Source: Butyrivibrio sp. INlla21
GTDB lineage: Bacteria; Bacillota; Clostridia; Lachnospirales; Lachnospiraceae
NCBI RefSeq assembly: GCF_900116875.1
Contig: NZ_FPCC01000006.1
Coordinates: 1 to 64,000 of the forward strand
Length of the DNA stretch: 64,000 nucleotides
Reading direction: 5' to 3'
Part shown: positions 1 through 7,252 of the stretch, piece after piece
How the letters are laid out: each line of letters starts with the position of its first letter
How positions within the stretch are numbered: position 1 is the first letter of the stretch
Notes under the pieces: model-generated
Told to the model about the DNA's origin: nothing
The model's database searches: none
What the model saw: only the letters and a program-made list of their open reading frames with translations
Made by a program: the position numbers and the translations under genes

Positions 1-196
1 TATAGTGTCCGGTGGCTTCTAGCCCTACTTTTACTTTTGATACATCTTCCATTACGGATTCTATTTTCTGATAAAGATCATTGAACCCATCGAGATTGTT
101 TTTGATGGTGAATGTTTTGAAAACAACTTCCCCAACAGAGTTTTTGATAATGCAATCGTGTTTGTCTTTAGCGACATCAATTCCTACATAGATCAT
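1..196 (-). CDS. IS110-family transposase (DEDD recombinase), N-terminal part, runs off the window
   Basis: Read on the minus strand, the frame opens at the ATG at 194-196 behind a GGGAGGTTC ribosome site and begins MIYVGIDVAKDKHDC, the first acidic motif of the RuvC-like domain of IS110 transposases. It continues to VGLEATGHY at the window edge, another conserved IS110 block. Only about 65 residues are visible; the rest of the RuvC domain and the C-terminal serine domain lie outside. In this family the enzyme inserts a circular intermediate guided by a bridge RNA from the non-coding end. Whether the gene is intact cannot be judged here. Confidence 0.9.
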   Translation of the reverse strand, partial: MIYVGIDVAKDKHDCIIKNSVGEVVFKTFTIKNNLDGFNDLYQKIESVMEDVSKVKVGLEATGHY

Positions 197-430
197 ATAG
201 AACCTCCCGAAAAATAGTATTGATACTGTTTCAAATCCACAGGGCTCCTTGCAATCGTAACCTACTTCTTGATAAACCGTCATGCGGTAACTAACTGATT
301 AACAAATAAACAAAGAGACTGTGGTTGGAGCCTTTTAAAAACCGTCTATGCGGTAGGAGGTAACAACCAATCCACAGTATCTTAAACAGCATAGTCGAAC
401 CTATAGAAAAGGTAAAGAAAGACTATGACT
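197..430 (-). ncRNA. IS110 upstream end, candidate bridge (seek) RNA region
   Basis: This stretch has no gene and lies directly 5' of the IS110 reading frame, where IS110-group elements encode their bridge RNA. Read on the minus strand it holds two near-copies of TACCGCAT(A)GACGGTTT about 70 nt apart, plus complementary pairs GGCTCC/GGAGCC and CCACAG/CTGTGG that allow alternative folds. The exact element end and the target- and donor-binding loops could not be placed. The call rests on position and repeats, not on a covariance match. Confidence 0.45.
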
Positions 431-455
431 AATACTAATAGTAGGAGGTGTTGTT

Positions 456-1166
456 ATGGCTCTCTTTATAGTTTTAATAATATTGCTCGCATCATTTGGA
501 ATAGAACAATACAAAGCAGGTCAATGGAGACGAGAGCAACTAAAGAAAGATCCGGGCCCTTGTGATACTTACACTGATTACTTTGGAATGGATAGAGATC
601 GTAAAACGGACGCTATCAGATTTACCGCTCTTGACATGAATGGTGATAGAGTCTTGCAAGACAAACACTTTAAGACAATCAGAAATCTATCTAAAGAAAA
701 AGAAATAGAACAGTTCAATGCTGCGACACCAAAAGCAATAGAAATGGGGCTAAGGGCTGTAGAGCTAGAGCTTTTGCCGTCAGATAAGAAAAAGTATCTT
801 TCGCAATTTCATTTAAGAAAGAAATACAAAGACATTTATACAAAAGCAGATTACATAATCATAAAAGGCAATCGCAATAGAGGAATGGATTTAGTCCATT
901 ACTACTATGACTACCAAAGCCAAAAAGTAGTTTGTCCTGCTGACGGATTTGAAAAAAGATTCAATGATCCGTGTGCGCCCAAAGTGAGAAACACTAAATC
1001 GTTTCGCCCTGAGTTCCCTGAAAATGTATGTTGGGACGATGTGTTGGCAGAAATTCCTAAGTTACAAGAAGATATCGATGACCACGGACTAAGCATGTGG
1101 CAGGTGGTAGCACAAGAGTCTGATTACGGAACATATATTCACGATGGAGGTTATTATGCAAGGTAG
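456..1166 (+). CDS. hypothetical protein with N-terminal membrane segment
   Basis: 236 residues behind a good AGGAGG site. Residues 2-16 form a hydrophobic segment (ALFIVLIILLASFGI), so the protein is probably anchored at its N-terminus, followed by a charged, soluble body with several Cys and aromatic residues near the end (CAPKV, ENVCWDDV). No family recognised. Its 3' end overlaps the downstream recombinase gene by 11 nt, suggesting co-translation. Confidence 0.7.
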   Translation: MALFIVLIILLASFGIEQYKAGQWRREQLKKDPGPCDTYTDYFGMDRDRKTDAIRFTALDMNGDRVLQDKHFKTIRNLSKEKEIEQFNAATPKAIEMGLRAVELELLPSDKKKYLSQFHLRKKYKDIYTKADYIIIKGNRNRGMDLVHYYYDYQSQKVVCPADGFEKRFNDPCAPKVRNTKSFRPEFPENVCWDDVLAEIPKLQEDIDDHGLSMWQVVAQESDYGTYIHDGGYYAR

Positions 1167-2133
1167 ATTAGAAAATGAATTAAAGATATTCAATACGATT
1201 GAAAACAAATTAAAAGGCTATCCTGACTTTGTTTTTGAATGGTATGAGATTTTAAAGGCATCGGGATGTACGGCGGCAACTTGTAGGGATTATGTTAATA
1301 AAATAGGGTTATTGTTAAAGTCAATAGATACTGACATTAAAAACATTCGGATAGCTGATTTAAACCAAGCAAACGTTACTGTTTTTTATTCTGGGATAAG
1401 AGTAAAGAAGGATAATAAAGGAAATGAACAACCTACAACTAATTCATATCAAAGAGCATTCTACATGTGCTTAAACAACTTCTTTTCATATCTAAGAAAA
1501 AGTGGCAAGTGTGATCAGAACTATATGGATTTAATCGGCCCACCAAAAGCAAAAGATGATAACGTACAAAGAGTAAAAATAACAGCAGATGATTTCAACA
1601 AGATACTTCAATATCAAGAATCAAAGACGCCATTCTTATGGTTTAGAGATAACGCTATTTTAATGATACTAATGACAACCGGTATAAGAAGAAGTGCATT
1701 ATCGTCTATAAATATTTCCGATATTGATTTTGATACCAATGCATTGGTTGTGATAGACAAGGGAGATAAAATACATAAGTATTGTCTTCCTGAGAAAACA
1801 ATGAACTCTTTGAATAAATGGTTGAGAGTAAGGAACAGCCATATAAAGGATGACACTGACGCATTGTTTATCTCTTTATATGGAAACCGTATTACCTCTA
1901 TGGATATTTATTCTGCTGTTAAAAAGCATACTTATGATGCTTTGGGTGTAGAATTAAGTCCACATAAATTAAGAGCTGGCTTCTGTTCTATCATGTACGA
2001 ACAAACGGGAGATATCGAAAAGGTTAGACGTATCGTAGGACACAAGCAGGTTTCTACCACACAGAAATATGTGGTAACTGACAATAAAGAGAAAGAAGAA
2101 GCTGCAGATATAATGGAATTCTTGCTCAATTAG
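1156..2133 (+). CDS. tyrosine recombinase / phage integrase family
   Basis: 325 residues from the ATG at 1156, chosen because GGAGG lies 5 nt upstream; an in-frame ATG at 1144 lacks a site. The N-terminal half has a SAM-like core-binding domain and the C-terminal half the catalytic domain: arginine in MTTGIRRSAL, HKLR box (SPHKLRAGF), GHKQVSTTQKYV with the last His/Lys and nucleophilic Tyr. All catalytic positions look present. It resembles XerC/D-type enzymes. It is a second recombinase besides the integrase at 32296-33477 and lies far from the visible att site, so it may serve another element, dimer resolution or inversion. Confidence 0.88.
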   Translation: MQGRLENELKIFNTIENKLKGYPDFVFEWYEILKASGCTAATCRDYVNKIGLLLKSIDTDIKNIRIADLNQANVTVFYSGIRVKKDNKGNEQPTTNSYQRAFYMCLNNFFSYLRKSGKCDQNYMDLIGPPKAKDDNVQRVKITADDFNKILQYQESKTPFLWFRDNAILMILMTTGIRRSALSSINISDIDFDTNALVVIDKGDKIHKYCLPEKTMNSLNKWLRVRNSHIKDDTDALFISLYGNRITSMDIYSAVKKHTYDALGVELSPHKLRAGFCSIMYEQTGDIEKVRRIVGHKQVSTTQKYVVTDNKEKEEAADIMEFLLN

Positions 2134-2177
2134 TCTTATAATAGACATTAGACGTAGTTATAGGGAGGTGTTTCAAA

Positions 2178-2558
2178 ATGACAGTAGATGAAGCTTATCA
2201 AAAGATAGAACAGCAAAGAGAAAAAAAAGATAAACGAGTTGTAGACTTAAATCGTAACATTATCTTTGACCACAAGGAACAAGGTATAGAATGTATACAA
2301 AGTATTTCTGGCTGTGAACACGATATTGCAGAACAAATATATGAATTATACCATAACAAGATTGAGGAAATCAGAAATAAAAAAGCTGAAGAGAAAGCCC
2401 AGAAGCAACAGTATATCCCTAAATGCCCTACTTGCGGATCCCCAGATATTAAAAAGATAACTGGTGGTAAACGTTGGATTACAACCGGGATTTTTGGTCT
2501 TGGCAGTTCTAACCTTGGCAAGACAATGGAATGTAATAATTGCGGTTATAAATGGTAA
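2178..2558 (+). CDS. zinc-ribbon protein
   Basis: 126 residues behind GGGAGGTG. A charged, helical N-terminal part (residues 1-80) is followed by a C-terminal zinc ribbon: CPTCG near residue 86 and CNNCGYKW at the end, separated by a Gly-rich linker (GIFGLGSSNLGK). This arrangement is common in small Firmicute and phage proteins of unknown role. It is followed at once by an intrinsic terminator, so it ends the transcript starting upstream. Confidence 0.75.
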   Translation: MTVDEAYQKIEQQREKKDKRVVDLNRNIIFDHKEQGIECIQSISGCEHDIAEQIYELYHNKIEEIRNKKAEEKAQKQQYIPKCPTCGSPDIKKITGGKRWITTGIFGLGSSNLGKTMECNNCGYKW

Positions 2559-2589
2559 GCGAGATAAGTTAATTTATTATAGTGTTTTA

Positions 2590-2622
2590 CCCACCTAGGA
2601 GTCGATTCTAGGTGGGTTTCTT
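2590..2622 (+). terminator. intrinsic terminator
   Basis: Perfect 9-bp stem CCCACCTAG / CTAGGTGGG with a 9-nt loop, followed by TTTCTTT. It lies 32 nt after the zinc-ribbon gene. Confidence 0.9.
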
Positions 2623-2706
2623 TATGTTCTCGATAAAATTCCATTCACAAAATAAAACCGCCTTAAATCGCCAAATTCGCTCTTTAATTTTTTTTAAGAG
2701 TGACTC

Positions 2707-2735
2707 TTGCCATAACGCAAAATAGTCTGTTATAG
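2707..2735 (+). promoter_or_regulatory. predicted sigma-A promoter for the LytTR-PAS gene
   Basis: TTGCCA and TTATAG with a 17-nt spacer, 33 nt before the start codon at 2768. Just upstream (about 2680-2697) is an inverted repeat CTCTT(T)AA / TTAAGAG around a T-tract that could be an operator. Confidence 0.5.
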
Positions 2736-2767
2736 TTCTTTCAGCTGATAATGATAAGGAGAAGGTT

Positions 2768-3538
2768 ATGGGGGCACCGACTAAATATTCTGTAAGAGAA
2801 AACTATCTGTCATTTATTTCTAACTACATTGAGGAACAAGTAGAGTTCAGAAACATAAGGTTTATAGAGACTGAAGGCAAGGTATGCCACATATACGTAA
2901 GAGACATGGACCGCTTTGATACCTATATGACTTTATCATCGCTTAAAGAGCAGCTACCAGATAATCAATTTGCTCAAATAAATCGCTCTTGTATTGTGGC
3001 GATTGATGAAATTTCTGCCGTAGAAAATGAAACCATTCTCATGTATGACGGCTCTAGGCTCAGGATAACGCCCAATCATTTAAAAGACGTTGCCACAGCA
3101 CATCAAAAATACGTTTCCCAATTCCACAAAAAGAAAACTTCACAAGAGATAACAAAGGAAATAGAGAAGTATCACTTGCTTGACATATCTCCGGTTCCTC
3201 GCTGTGTAATAGAGATGTACTTTGACGGGGATAAACCTATGGATTTCAAGTTTCACTATGTTAACGACGCTATAGTTAAATTGTTTGGAAAAGAAAAGAA
3301 AGAAGATCTTCTGGGGAAGACCTTTAGAGAGGCTTTTTCTAAGATAAATGAGAAGTGGCTTGACTTCTATGCCCCAACGGCCTTATACGGAACGCCTAGA
3401 CGAGTAGTAATAGACAGCACCGAGATACAAAAGGAACTGTATGTAAGGGCCTACCAGCCGTTCTATGGATACGTAGTATCAATCATGCAAGACATTAGCT
3501 TAATGGAAGAGGCTTTAGAAAGAAGAGAGGAGTTCTGA
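2768..3538 (+). CDS. LytTR DNA-binding domain fused to a C-terminal PAS domain
   Basis: 256 residues. Residues about 15-120 read as a LytTR domain: VEFRNIRFIETEGKVCHIYV, LKEQLPDNQFAQINRSCIV, then AVENETILMYDGSRLRI, all typical of this beta-rich DNA-binding fold. Residues about 135-256 resemble a PAS domain (FHYVNDAIVKLFGKEKKEDL, GKTFREAF, VVSIMQDIS). LytTR domains normally sit at the C-terminus after a receiver domain; here the sensor-like domain is last and no receiver exists. It has its own promoter and is followed by an overlapping small gene. Probably a transcription regulator of the element. Confidence 0.75.
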   Translation: MGAPTKYSVRENYLSFISNYIEEQVEFRNIRFIETEGKVCHIYVRDMDRFDTYMTLSSLKEQLPDNQFAQINRSCIVAIDEISAVENETILMYDGSRLRITPNHLKDVATAHQKYVSQFHKKKTSQEITKEIEKYHLLDISPVPRCVIEMYFDGDKPMDFKFHYVNDAIVKLFGKEKKEDLLGKTFREAFSKINEKWLDFYAPTALYGTPRRVVIDSTEIQKELYVRAYQPFYGYVVSIMQDISLMEEALERREEF

Positions 3539-3825
3539 TGGATACTAAAATAATGCTAAGTTTTATGCAAAAGTTATATAATTGTGCATACGGGAATGGC
3601 ATTCTTACAGCACATTTAAGAACAACAGACGATGTTTTAGACATAGACACGGCATTTACGGTTGATCATTGGGAACTAAGCGCCAACAAAGAGAGCATGA
3701 CACTATACGGTGAGGATGATATGAAGGTTGTTTTTAACCCCCAATATTTAACAAAAGCCTCTGTAGAGGGAGATGATTTTGTATTCAATACCGGGAACGT
3801 GGAAATGGTTGTAGGATTTATTTAG
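3538..3825 (+). CDS. hypothetical protein
   Basis: 95 residues, start codon overlapping the stop of the LytTR-PAS gene (TGATG), so the two are translationally coupled. Mainly beta-strand-like sequence with alternating acidic residues and no known motif. It may act with the regulator upstream, but only the coupling supports this. Confidence 0.6.
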   Translation: MDTKIMLSFMQKLYNCAYGNGILTAHLRTTDDVLDIDTAFTVDHWELSANKESMTLYGEDDMKVVFNPQYLTKASVEGDDFVFNTGNVEMVVGFI

Positions 3826-3889
3826 AAGGCTGAGATGTAGTATATCTCGGTCTTTATTTTATTTCTACACTAGAAGAAATTAAAAGTGA

Positions 3890-3918
3890 TTTACAAAAGA
3901 ATAATGACAAGCTATAAT
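3890..3918 (+). promoter_or_regulatory. strong sigma-A promoter of the non-coding region
   Basis: TTTACA and a perfect TATAAT separated by 17 nt, predicting a start near 3925. No protein-coding gene begins within 750 nt, so it most likely drives the structured RNA that follows. Confidence 0.7.
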
Positions 3919-3924
3919 ATGTGT

Positions 3925-4660
3925 AAACAGCTTGAGCAAAATAAAATAAGAGTCATTCAGCTTGGCGGCTAGACTCTCATTTTACCTAATGTAGACGCAT
4001 CTAAGCGTCCTATATATAGTCCCGACCAGAGTGGATATGATCGGCAGCTAATCTTATGTAAATATTACATCATCATTGTGCTATTGTCAATTGTTAATAT
4101 TTACATCTGTAAAATAAAGGAAAGCCACAGCGATAAGCCGCGGCTTCCTGAAAGTACCAGTGGATAGACAGAAGTCATCCGCTAATATCTTCCCACGCAA
4201 GATGATATTAACGGTTAATGGCGTTTCTGTCAAGCGGAGACCTTCTATCTTCGCAATTATCCCACAAAGCACTTTCAATATGAGAGTGGATAACAGAATA
4301 GCGTTTAACGACCACTACAAAAATGGACGCGGTATGGCTCGCCTAAATAGTAAAGAAGCCCGGACTCGTGATGATCGTCCTTGTCATAACTTGCTCGTCA
4401 TAGGGGTGGAAAGCGCAAACCCTAATAAAATAAATATCGGCTTGGAGGATGAAATGCTTATAAAAAAGGGATCCGTAACCATTTGAGAATTGGGAGCATT
4501 GATTCAAGGTTATGGGCCAACTGAGATGTTGGCAAGTCAAGGGCTATACTGAGATACGGAAACATCAATCCGACGGGTAATACAGTGTAATGACTTTTTC
4601 TACACGAACGTAGGGAAAGTCTGCCTAAAAGCCGTTGCATTATCCTCGGGGTAAAAAATG
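3925..4660 (+). ncRNA. large structured non-coding RNA region (ROOL/GOLLD-like candidate)
   Basis: About 735 nt without a credible gene, behind a consensus promoter. Visible helices include GAGTC/GACTC (3948-3972), GACGC/GCGTC near 3993-4008, an 11-bp repeat ATGTAAATATT/AATATTTACAT, GGAAAGCC/GGCTTCC (4120-4147), GCCAAC/GTTGGC (4515-4533) and CTTTTTCTAC/GTAGGGAAAG (4592-4620). Purine-rich internal loops such as GGAAAGCGCAAACC lie between them. Very large ornate RNAs (ROOL, GOLLD) occur in phage-like elements of gut and rumen Firmicutes and the size fits, but I cannot confirm the family. It could also be two transcripts with a break near 4090. Confidence 0.55.
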
Positions 4661-4681
4661 AAATGAAAGGAAATAGAAAAT

Positions 4682-4945
4682 ATGGAAGAAATAAAACTGT
4701 ACCGAAGAGAAATAAAGCCTATGCACTACGAACATGGCACGCAAGGGTTTTCACCAAGATCTGGTCCTATAGATGGCTATGATTTTTGGTACCCTGAGGA
4801 CAAAGAAAACTGGCTTAGGAAAGAGTTAGAGCCGGAGTTAGAAAAACATCATGGATGGATTGAGCTAACTTTCAAAGAAAGATATGTTGATTATGGCGAT
4901 AAATATATCATATGCAATGCAGAAGACTTCCCCAAAGAATGCTAA
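4682..4945 (+). CDS. hypothetical protein
   Basis: 87 residues, rich in aromatic and charged residues, behind GAAAGGAA just after the structured RNA. No motif recognised. It is followed by an element-type promoter at 4962, so it may be the last or only gene of its unit. Confidence 0.55.
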   Translation: MEEIKLYRREIKPMHYEHGTQGFSPRSGPIDGYDFWYPEDKENWLRKELEPELEKHHGWIELTFKERYVDYGDKYIICNAEDFPKEC

Positions 4946-4961
4946 AAACTATAAATAGCAC

Positions 4962-4990
4962 TAGCAATAATTAACAGTAAATGATATAAT
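4962..4990 (+). promoter_or_regulatory. element-type promoter with spacer operator (copy 1)
   Basis: TAGCAA, 17-nt spacer and a perfect TATAAT; the spacer carries TTAACAGTAAA (4971-4981), a variant of the 11-bp near-palindrome TTAAC-W-GTTAA. The sequence from CAC before the -35 to the -10 aligns with the promoters at 19778, 27408 and 31521. It drives the Cys-rich mini-protein genes that follow. Confidence 0.6.
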
Positions 4991-5011
4991 TTAGAAAGCG
5001 AGGTACTTGAG

Positions 5012-5185
5012 ATGCTAACAGAAAGAGAAAGGCTAAGAGCGTTGTTTGGGAATATTAAAAACCATCCCTGGGACGTCATCCCACAATTCAAATTAGAAAA
5101 AGAAGATGCGGAGGTTCTGCTCAATGCCACAAAAGAAATGCAATCAGAATTGCTTAGAGTGCAAGCTGCCGAAGTGCATTCATGA
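5012..5185 (+). CDS. small hypothetical protein
   Basis: 57 residues from ATG 5012 behind AAGCGAGG, starting MLTERERLRALFGN. Probably helical. Its 3' 62 nt overlap the next small gene in another frame, an arrangement tight even for this element. No family recognised. Confidence 0.5.
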   Translation: MLTERERLRALFGNIKNHPWDVIPQFKLEKEDAEVLLNATKEMQSELLRVQAAEVHS

Positions 5186-5270
5186 TATACATGATCAACA
5201 TGCCTATGTCAGAGAAAACTATGAAAAGATAAGGCATGCAGAGTACTACAAAAAGCATAGAAGAGTGTAA
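5124..5270 (+). CDS. Cys-rich mini-protein (family copy 1)
   Basis: 48 residues from ATG 5124, with GGAGG 9 nt upstream. It begins with the knuckle CNQNCLECKLPKCI, matching CDKDCFNCKYPDCI and CKHNDCLTCPYPDCI at the start of the next two genes, then a Lys/Tyr/Arg-rich tail (YEKIRHAEYYKKHRRV). The shared Cys spacing shows it is a real gene although it overlaps its neighbour out of frame. Probable zinc knuckle with a basic, perhaps nucleic-acid-binding tail. Confidence 0.6.
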   Translation: MPQKKCNQNCLECKLPKCIHDIHDQHAYVRENYEKIRHAEYYKKHRRV

Positions 5271-5282
5271 GAAGGTGATTCT

Positions 5283-5675
5283 TTGATTTGTGATAAAGAT
5301 TGTTTTAACTGCAAATATCCTGATTGTATTGTTGATGTAATCAGCAACGCTGAGATTAATTACACACGAGATTATAACAGACAGTATAGGCTAAAGAATA
5401 AGAAGTACTCTCGAGAGTATTACAGAAAATACAGAGAGGACAACAAAGAAAGATTAAAAGCAAACCACAAAAAATATTATGAGGCCCACAAAGAAGAGAT
5501 TTCTGCCAAGCGAAAAGCACAGAGATTAGAGGCACATAGTACTTGCACTTTTTGTGGCAAGGAATGGAGCGGAACAGCAATCATGTATAAACGTAAAGCT
5601 TTTTGTGACGGTGATTGTTTATATGGCTGGTTAAACGCTCAAGGGTTAATAAAGGTTGTAGAGAGGGGTTGTTGA
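5283..5675 (+). CDS. Cys-rich protein with basic helical tail and zinc finger (family copy 2)
   Basis: 130 residues from a TTG start at 5283 behind AAGAAGGTG. The N-terminal knuckle is CDKDCFNCKYPDCI. Residues about 25-85 form a basic Tyr/Lys/Arg region (REYYRKYREDNKERLK). The C-terminus adds a finger-like STCTFCGKEW...FCDGDCLYGW. It is the longest of three tandem homologues; the C-terminal finger also resembles the protein at 6161. DNA or RNA binding is likely but unproven. Confidence 0.65.
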   Translation: MICDKDCFNCKYPDCIVDVISNAEINYTRDYNRQYRLKNKKYSREYYRKYREDNKERLKANHKKYYEAHKEEISAKRKAQRLEAHSTCTFCGKEWSGTAIMYKRKAFCDGDCLYGWLNAQGLIKVVERGC

Positions 5676-5676
5676 T

Positions 5677-5922
5677 ATGAAATGCAAGCATAATGATTGT
5701 TTAACCTGTCCTTATCCAGATTGCATTTACGAGAAAGCAAAAGAGACAGGCAAAGCACCAAAGAGAACTCATCCTCGCAGTGGGTATTGGGCCGCCTATT
5801 ACGAGAAAAACAAAGAGAGAATAAAAAAGAGAATGCTTGAACGATACTATAACAACAAAGAGAAGTACAGCGAATATAAAAAGGCTAAGTACCAGAGAGA
5901 TAAGTTTAAGGGGGCGGTTTAA
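5677..5922 (+). CDS. Cys-rich mini-protein (family copy 3)
   Basis: 81 residues starting one base after the previous stop. N-terminal knuckle CKHNDCLTCPYPDCIY, then a basic Tyr/Lys/Arg tail (YYEKNKERIKKRMLERYYNN). Its stop lies immediately before a TnpB/omega-RNA scar, so a longer C-terminal part like that of copy 2 may have been lost to the insertion. Confidence 0.6.
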   Translation: MKCKHNDCLTCPYPDCIYEKAKETGKAPKRTHPRSGYWAAYYEKNKERIKKRMLERYYNNKEKYSEYKKAKYQRDKFKGAV

Positions 5923-5929
5923 ATGATAT

Positions 5930-6113
5930 GGGGGTTACAACGCCGCAATAAACATCTTAAACAGAGGGCTGTCACTAGCCTAAGATAGTGGCGAATAGGG
6001 TAGGGCATACCCGAATCTACGCTTGTGGACACAATGTAAGACGTTGAACCTTTTAGGTCAGCGCAATAGTGGAAGAAGCAAGAATCCCACGAATTTATTC
6101 GTGGGAGTGTCAA
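5930..6113 (+). mobile_element. orphan IS200/IS605 right end: tnpB 3' scar plus omega-RNA
   Basis: 5930-5983 encodes GGYNAAINILNRGLSLA and a stop, the exact C-terminal signature of a TnpB protein, without any of the upstream gene. It is followed by about 130 nt ending in the hairpin AATCCCACG/CGTGGGA and GTGTCAA (6086-6113), the usual right end and omega-RNA 3' end of IS605-type elements. The sequence after 6113 would act as guide. It is therefore a deletion derivative or stand-alone omega-RNA locus lacking its own nuclease. Confidence 0.75.
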
Positions 6114-6160
6114 AGCAGGGCAGATTTCAAGATACATGGACGAGAATAGGGGGAGCCACA

Positions 6161-6394
6161 ATGAAATGCGAGATATGCCACCAAGAGATTGAGGGAAGGT
6201 ACATAAAGTACAAAGACCATTTCTTTTGTAGGCAGGACAACGACCAATGCTTTAAAGAATGGTTGTATGACCAAACGGACGGGAGCGACGATATCGAGTA
6301 TGGCCCTATTGCCGCCGGAGAAAAAGAACCGCTTCCCGAATGGAGCGAGGAATACTTGAATAGTTTAGGCATGGGCCTAAGAGATTTTTTTTAG
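6161..6394 (+). CDS. small zinc-binding protein
   Basis: 77 residues from ATG 6161 behind GGGGGAG. Starts MKCEICHQEIEGRYIKY and continues FFCRQDNDQCFKEWLYD, a CxxC...C...C finger much like the C-terminal finger of the protein at 5283. The tail is acidic. Function unknown. Confidence 0.65.
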   Translation: MKCEICHQEIEGRYIKYKDHFFCRQDNDQCFKEWLYDQTDGSDDIEYGPIAAGEKEPLPEWSEEYLNSLGMGLRDFF

Positions 6395-6402
6395 GAGGGA
6401 AT

Positions 6403-6558
6403 ATGAAACTACGCAGAAAAGAATTCTATATATGGCACGATGTAATAAATCTAATACCCACAATACAGATCGTAGTAAATCAGTGGGAATATCCGTTCAA
6501 GAACATTGAATTGTCGTTTCACTTCCTGGTATTCCACGCGCGGTTATTATGGGCTTAA
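6403..6558 (+). CDS. small hypothetical protein
   Basis: 51 residues behind a strong TAGGAGGGA site 8 nt after the previous stop. It is rich in aromatic and hydrophobic residues (FYIWHDVINLIPTIQIVV) and ends FHARLLWA. No motif known; support is the ribosome site and position in the gene train. Confidence 0.5.
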   Translation: MKLRRKEFYIWHDVINLIPTIQIVVNQWEYPFKNIELSFHFLVFHARLLWA

Positions 6559-6611
6559 CTTAGTTACTGGCCATGTATTCCACTTGAGCCATTTGAAGAG
6601 AGGGGTAAACA

Positions 6612-6764
6612 ATGAGTAATCACGATTGTAATAAATGTCGCTGGGCTACATGGGATTGTTTTGAATACTACAACACCCGTAAAAAGCAATGGTTCGTAGA
6701 CGGATGCAAGAAAGAGCAAACCGAGGATGATTGTACGGAATACGAAGAGAGGGAAGAGGAATGA
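6612..6764 (+). CDS. small Cys-rich protein
   Basis: 50 residues from ATG 6612 behind GAGAGGGG. Cysteines sit in HDCNKCRW, WDCFEY, DGCKKE and DDCTEY, a four- or five-Cys metal-knuckle pattern typical of small phage proteins. Its stop overlaps the next start (ATGA). Confidence 0.55.
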   Translation: MSNHDCNKCRWATWDCFEYYNTRKKQWFVDGCKKEQTEDDCTEYEEREEE

Positions 6765-7252
6765 CAAGAGAAGTGATTGTTAGGGATATAAATGGTTACG
6801 AAGGCTTATATTCTATTGATATTTTTGGAAATGTAATAAATCTCAAAAGCAATAGAGAAGTTAAGCAACAGAAGAATAAATTTGGATATATGAGTGTTTC
6901 GTTATACAAAGATAAAGAACAAAAGCAATATAGAGTACATCGACTAGTAGCTGAAACATTTATACCTAATCCTCAGAACAAAGAACAGGTTAATCATATA
7001 GACGGAATTAAAACGCATAATGTTGTATGGAATCTTGAATGGACTACATCAAAAGAAAATAATATCCATGCAAGCGATACAGGTCTAGTTCATAAAGCAA
7101 GAAAAGTTAAGATAGTAGAAACGGGAGAAATATATAGTTCTCTTGGAAGTTGTGCGAGAGCAATTAATGGTAATGCAGGAGATATATCAAGATGTATTCA
7201 TTCAAGAGGAACTAAAACACATAAAGGTTATACCTTTGAAGAGGTGGAATAA
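6761..7252 (+). CDS. NUMOD4-HNH homing endonuclease
   Basis: 163 residues from ATG 6761. NUMOD4 signature near the start (VRDINGYEGLYSIDIFGNV), HNH core (YRVHRLVAETFIPNPQ, QVNHIDGIKTHNVVWNLEW, NNIHA), then a NUMOD1-like DNA-binding tail (GSCARAINGNAGDISRCI, YTFEEVE). It is a complete free-standing homing endonuclease of the phage type and is translationally coupled to the preceding mini-gene. Confidence 0.88.
   Translation: MTREVIVRDINGYEGLYSIDIFGNVINLKSNREVKQQKNKFGYMSVSLYKDKEQKQYRVHRLVAETFIPNPQNKEQVNHIDGIKTHNVVWNLEWTTSKENNIHASDTGLVHKARKVKIVETGEIYSSLGSCARAINGNAGDISRCIHSRGTKTHKGYTFEEVE

Noticed and set aside
4160..4486. 108-codon open frame inside the large structured region
   Set aside because: No ribosome site, no domain, and it runs across several strong RNA helices; the region reads better as non-coding RNA.
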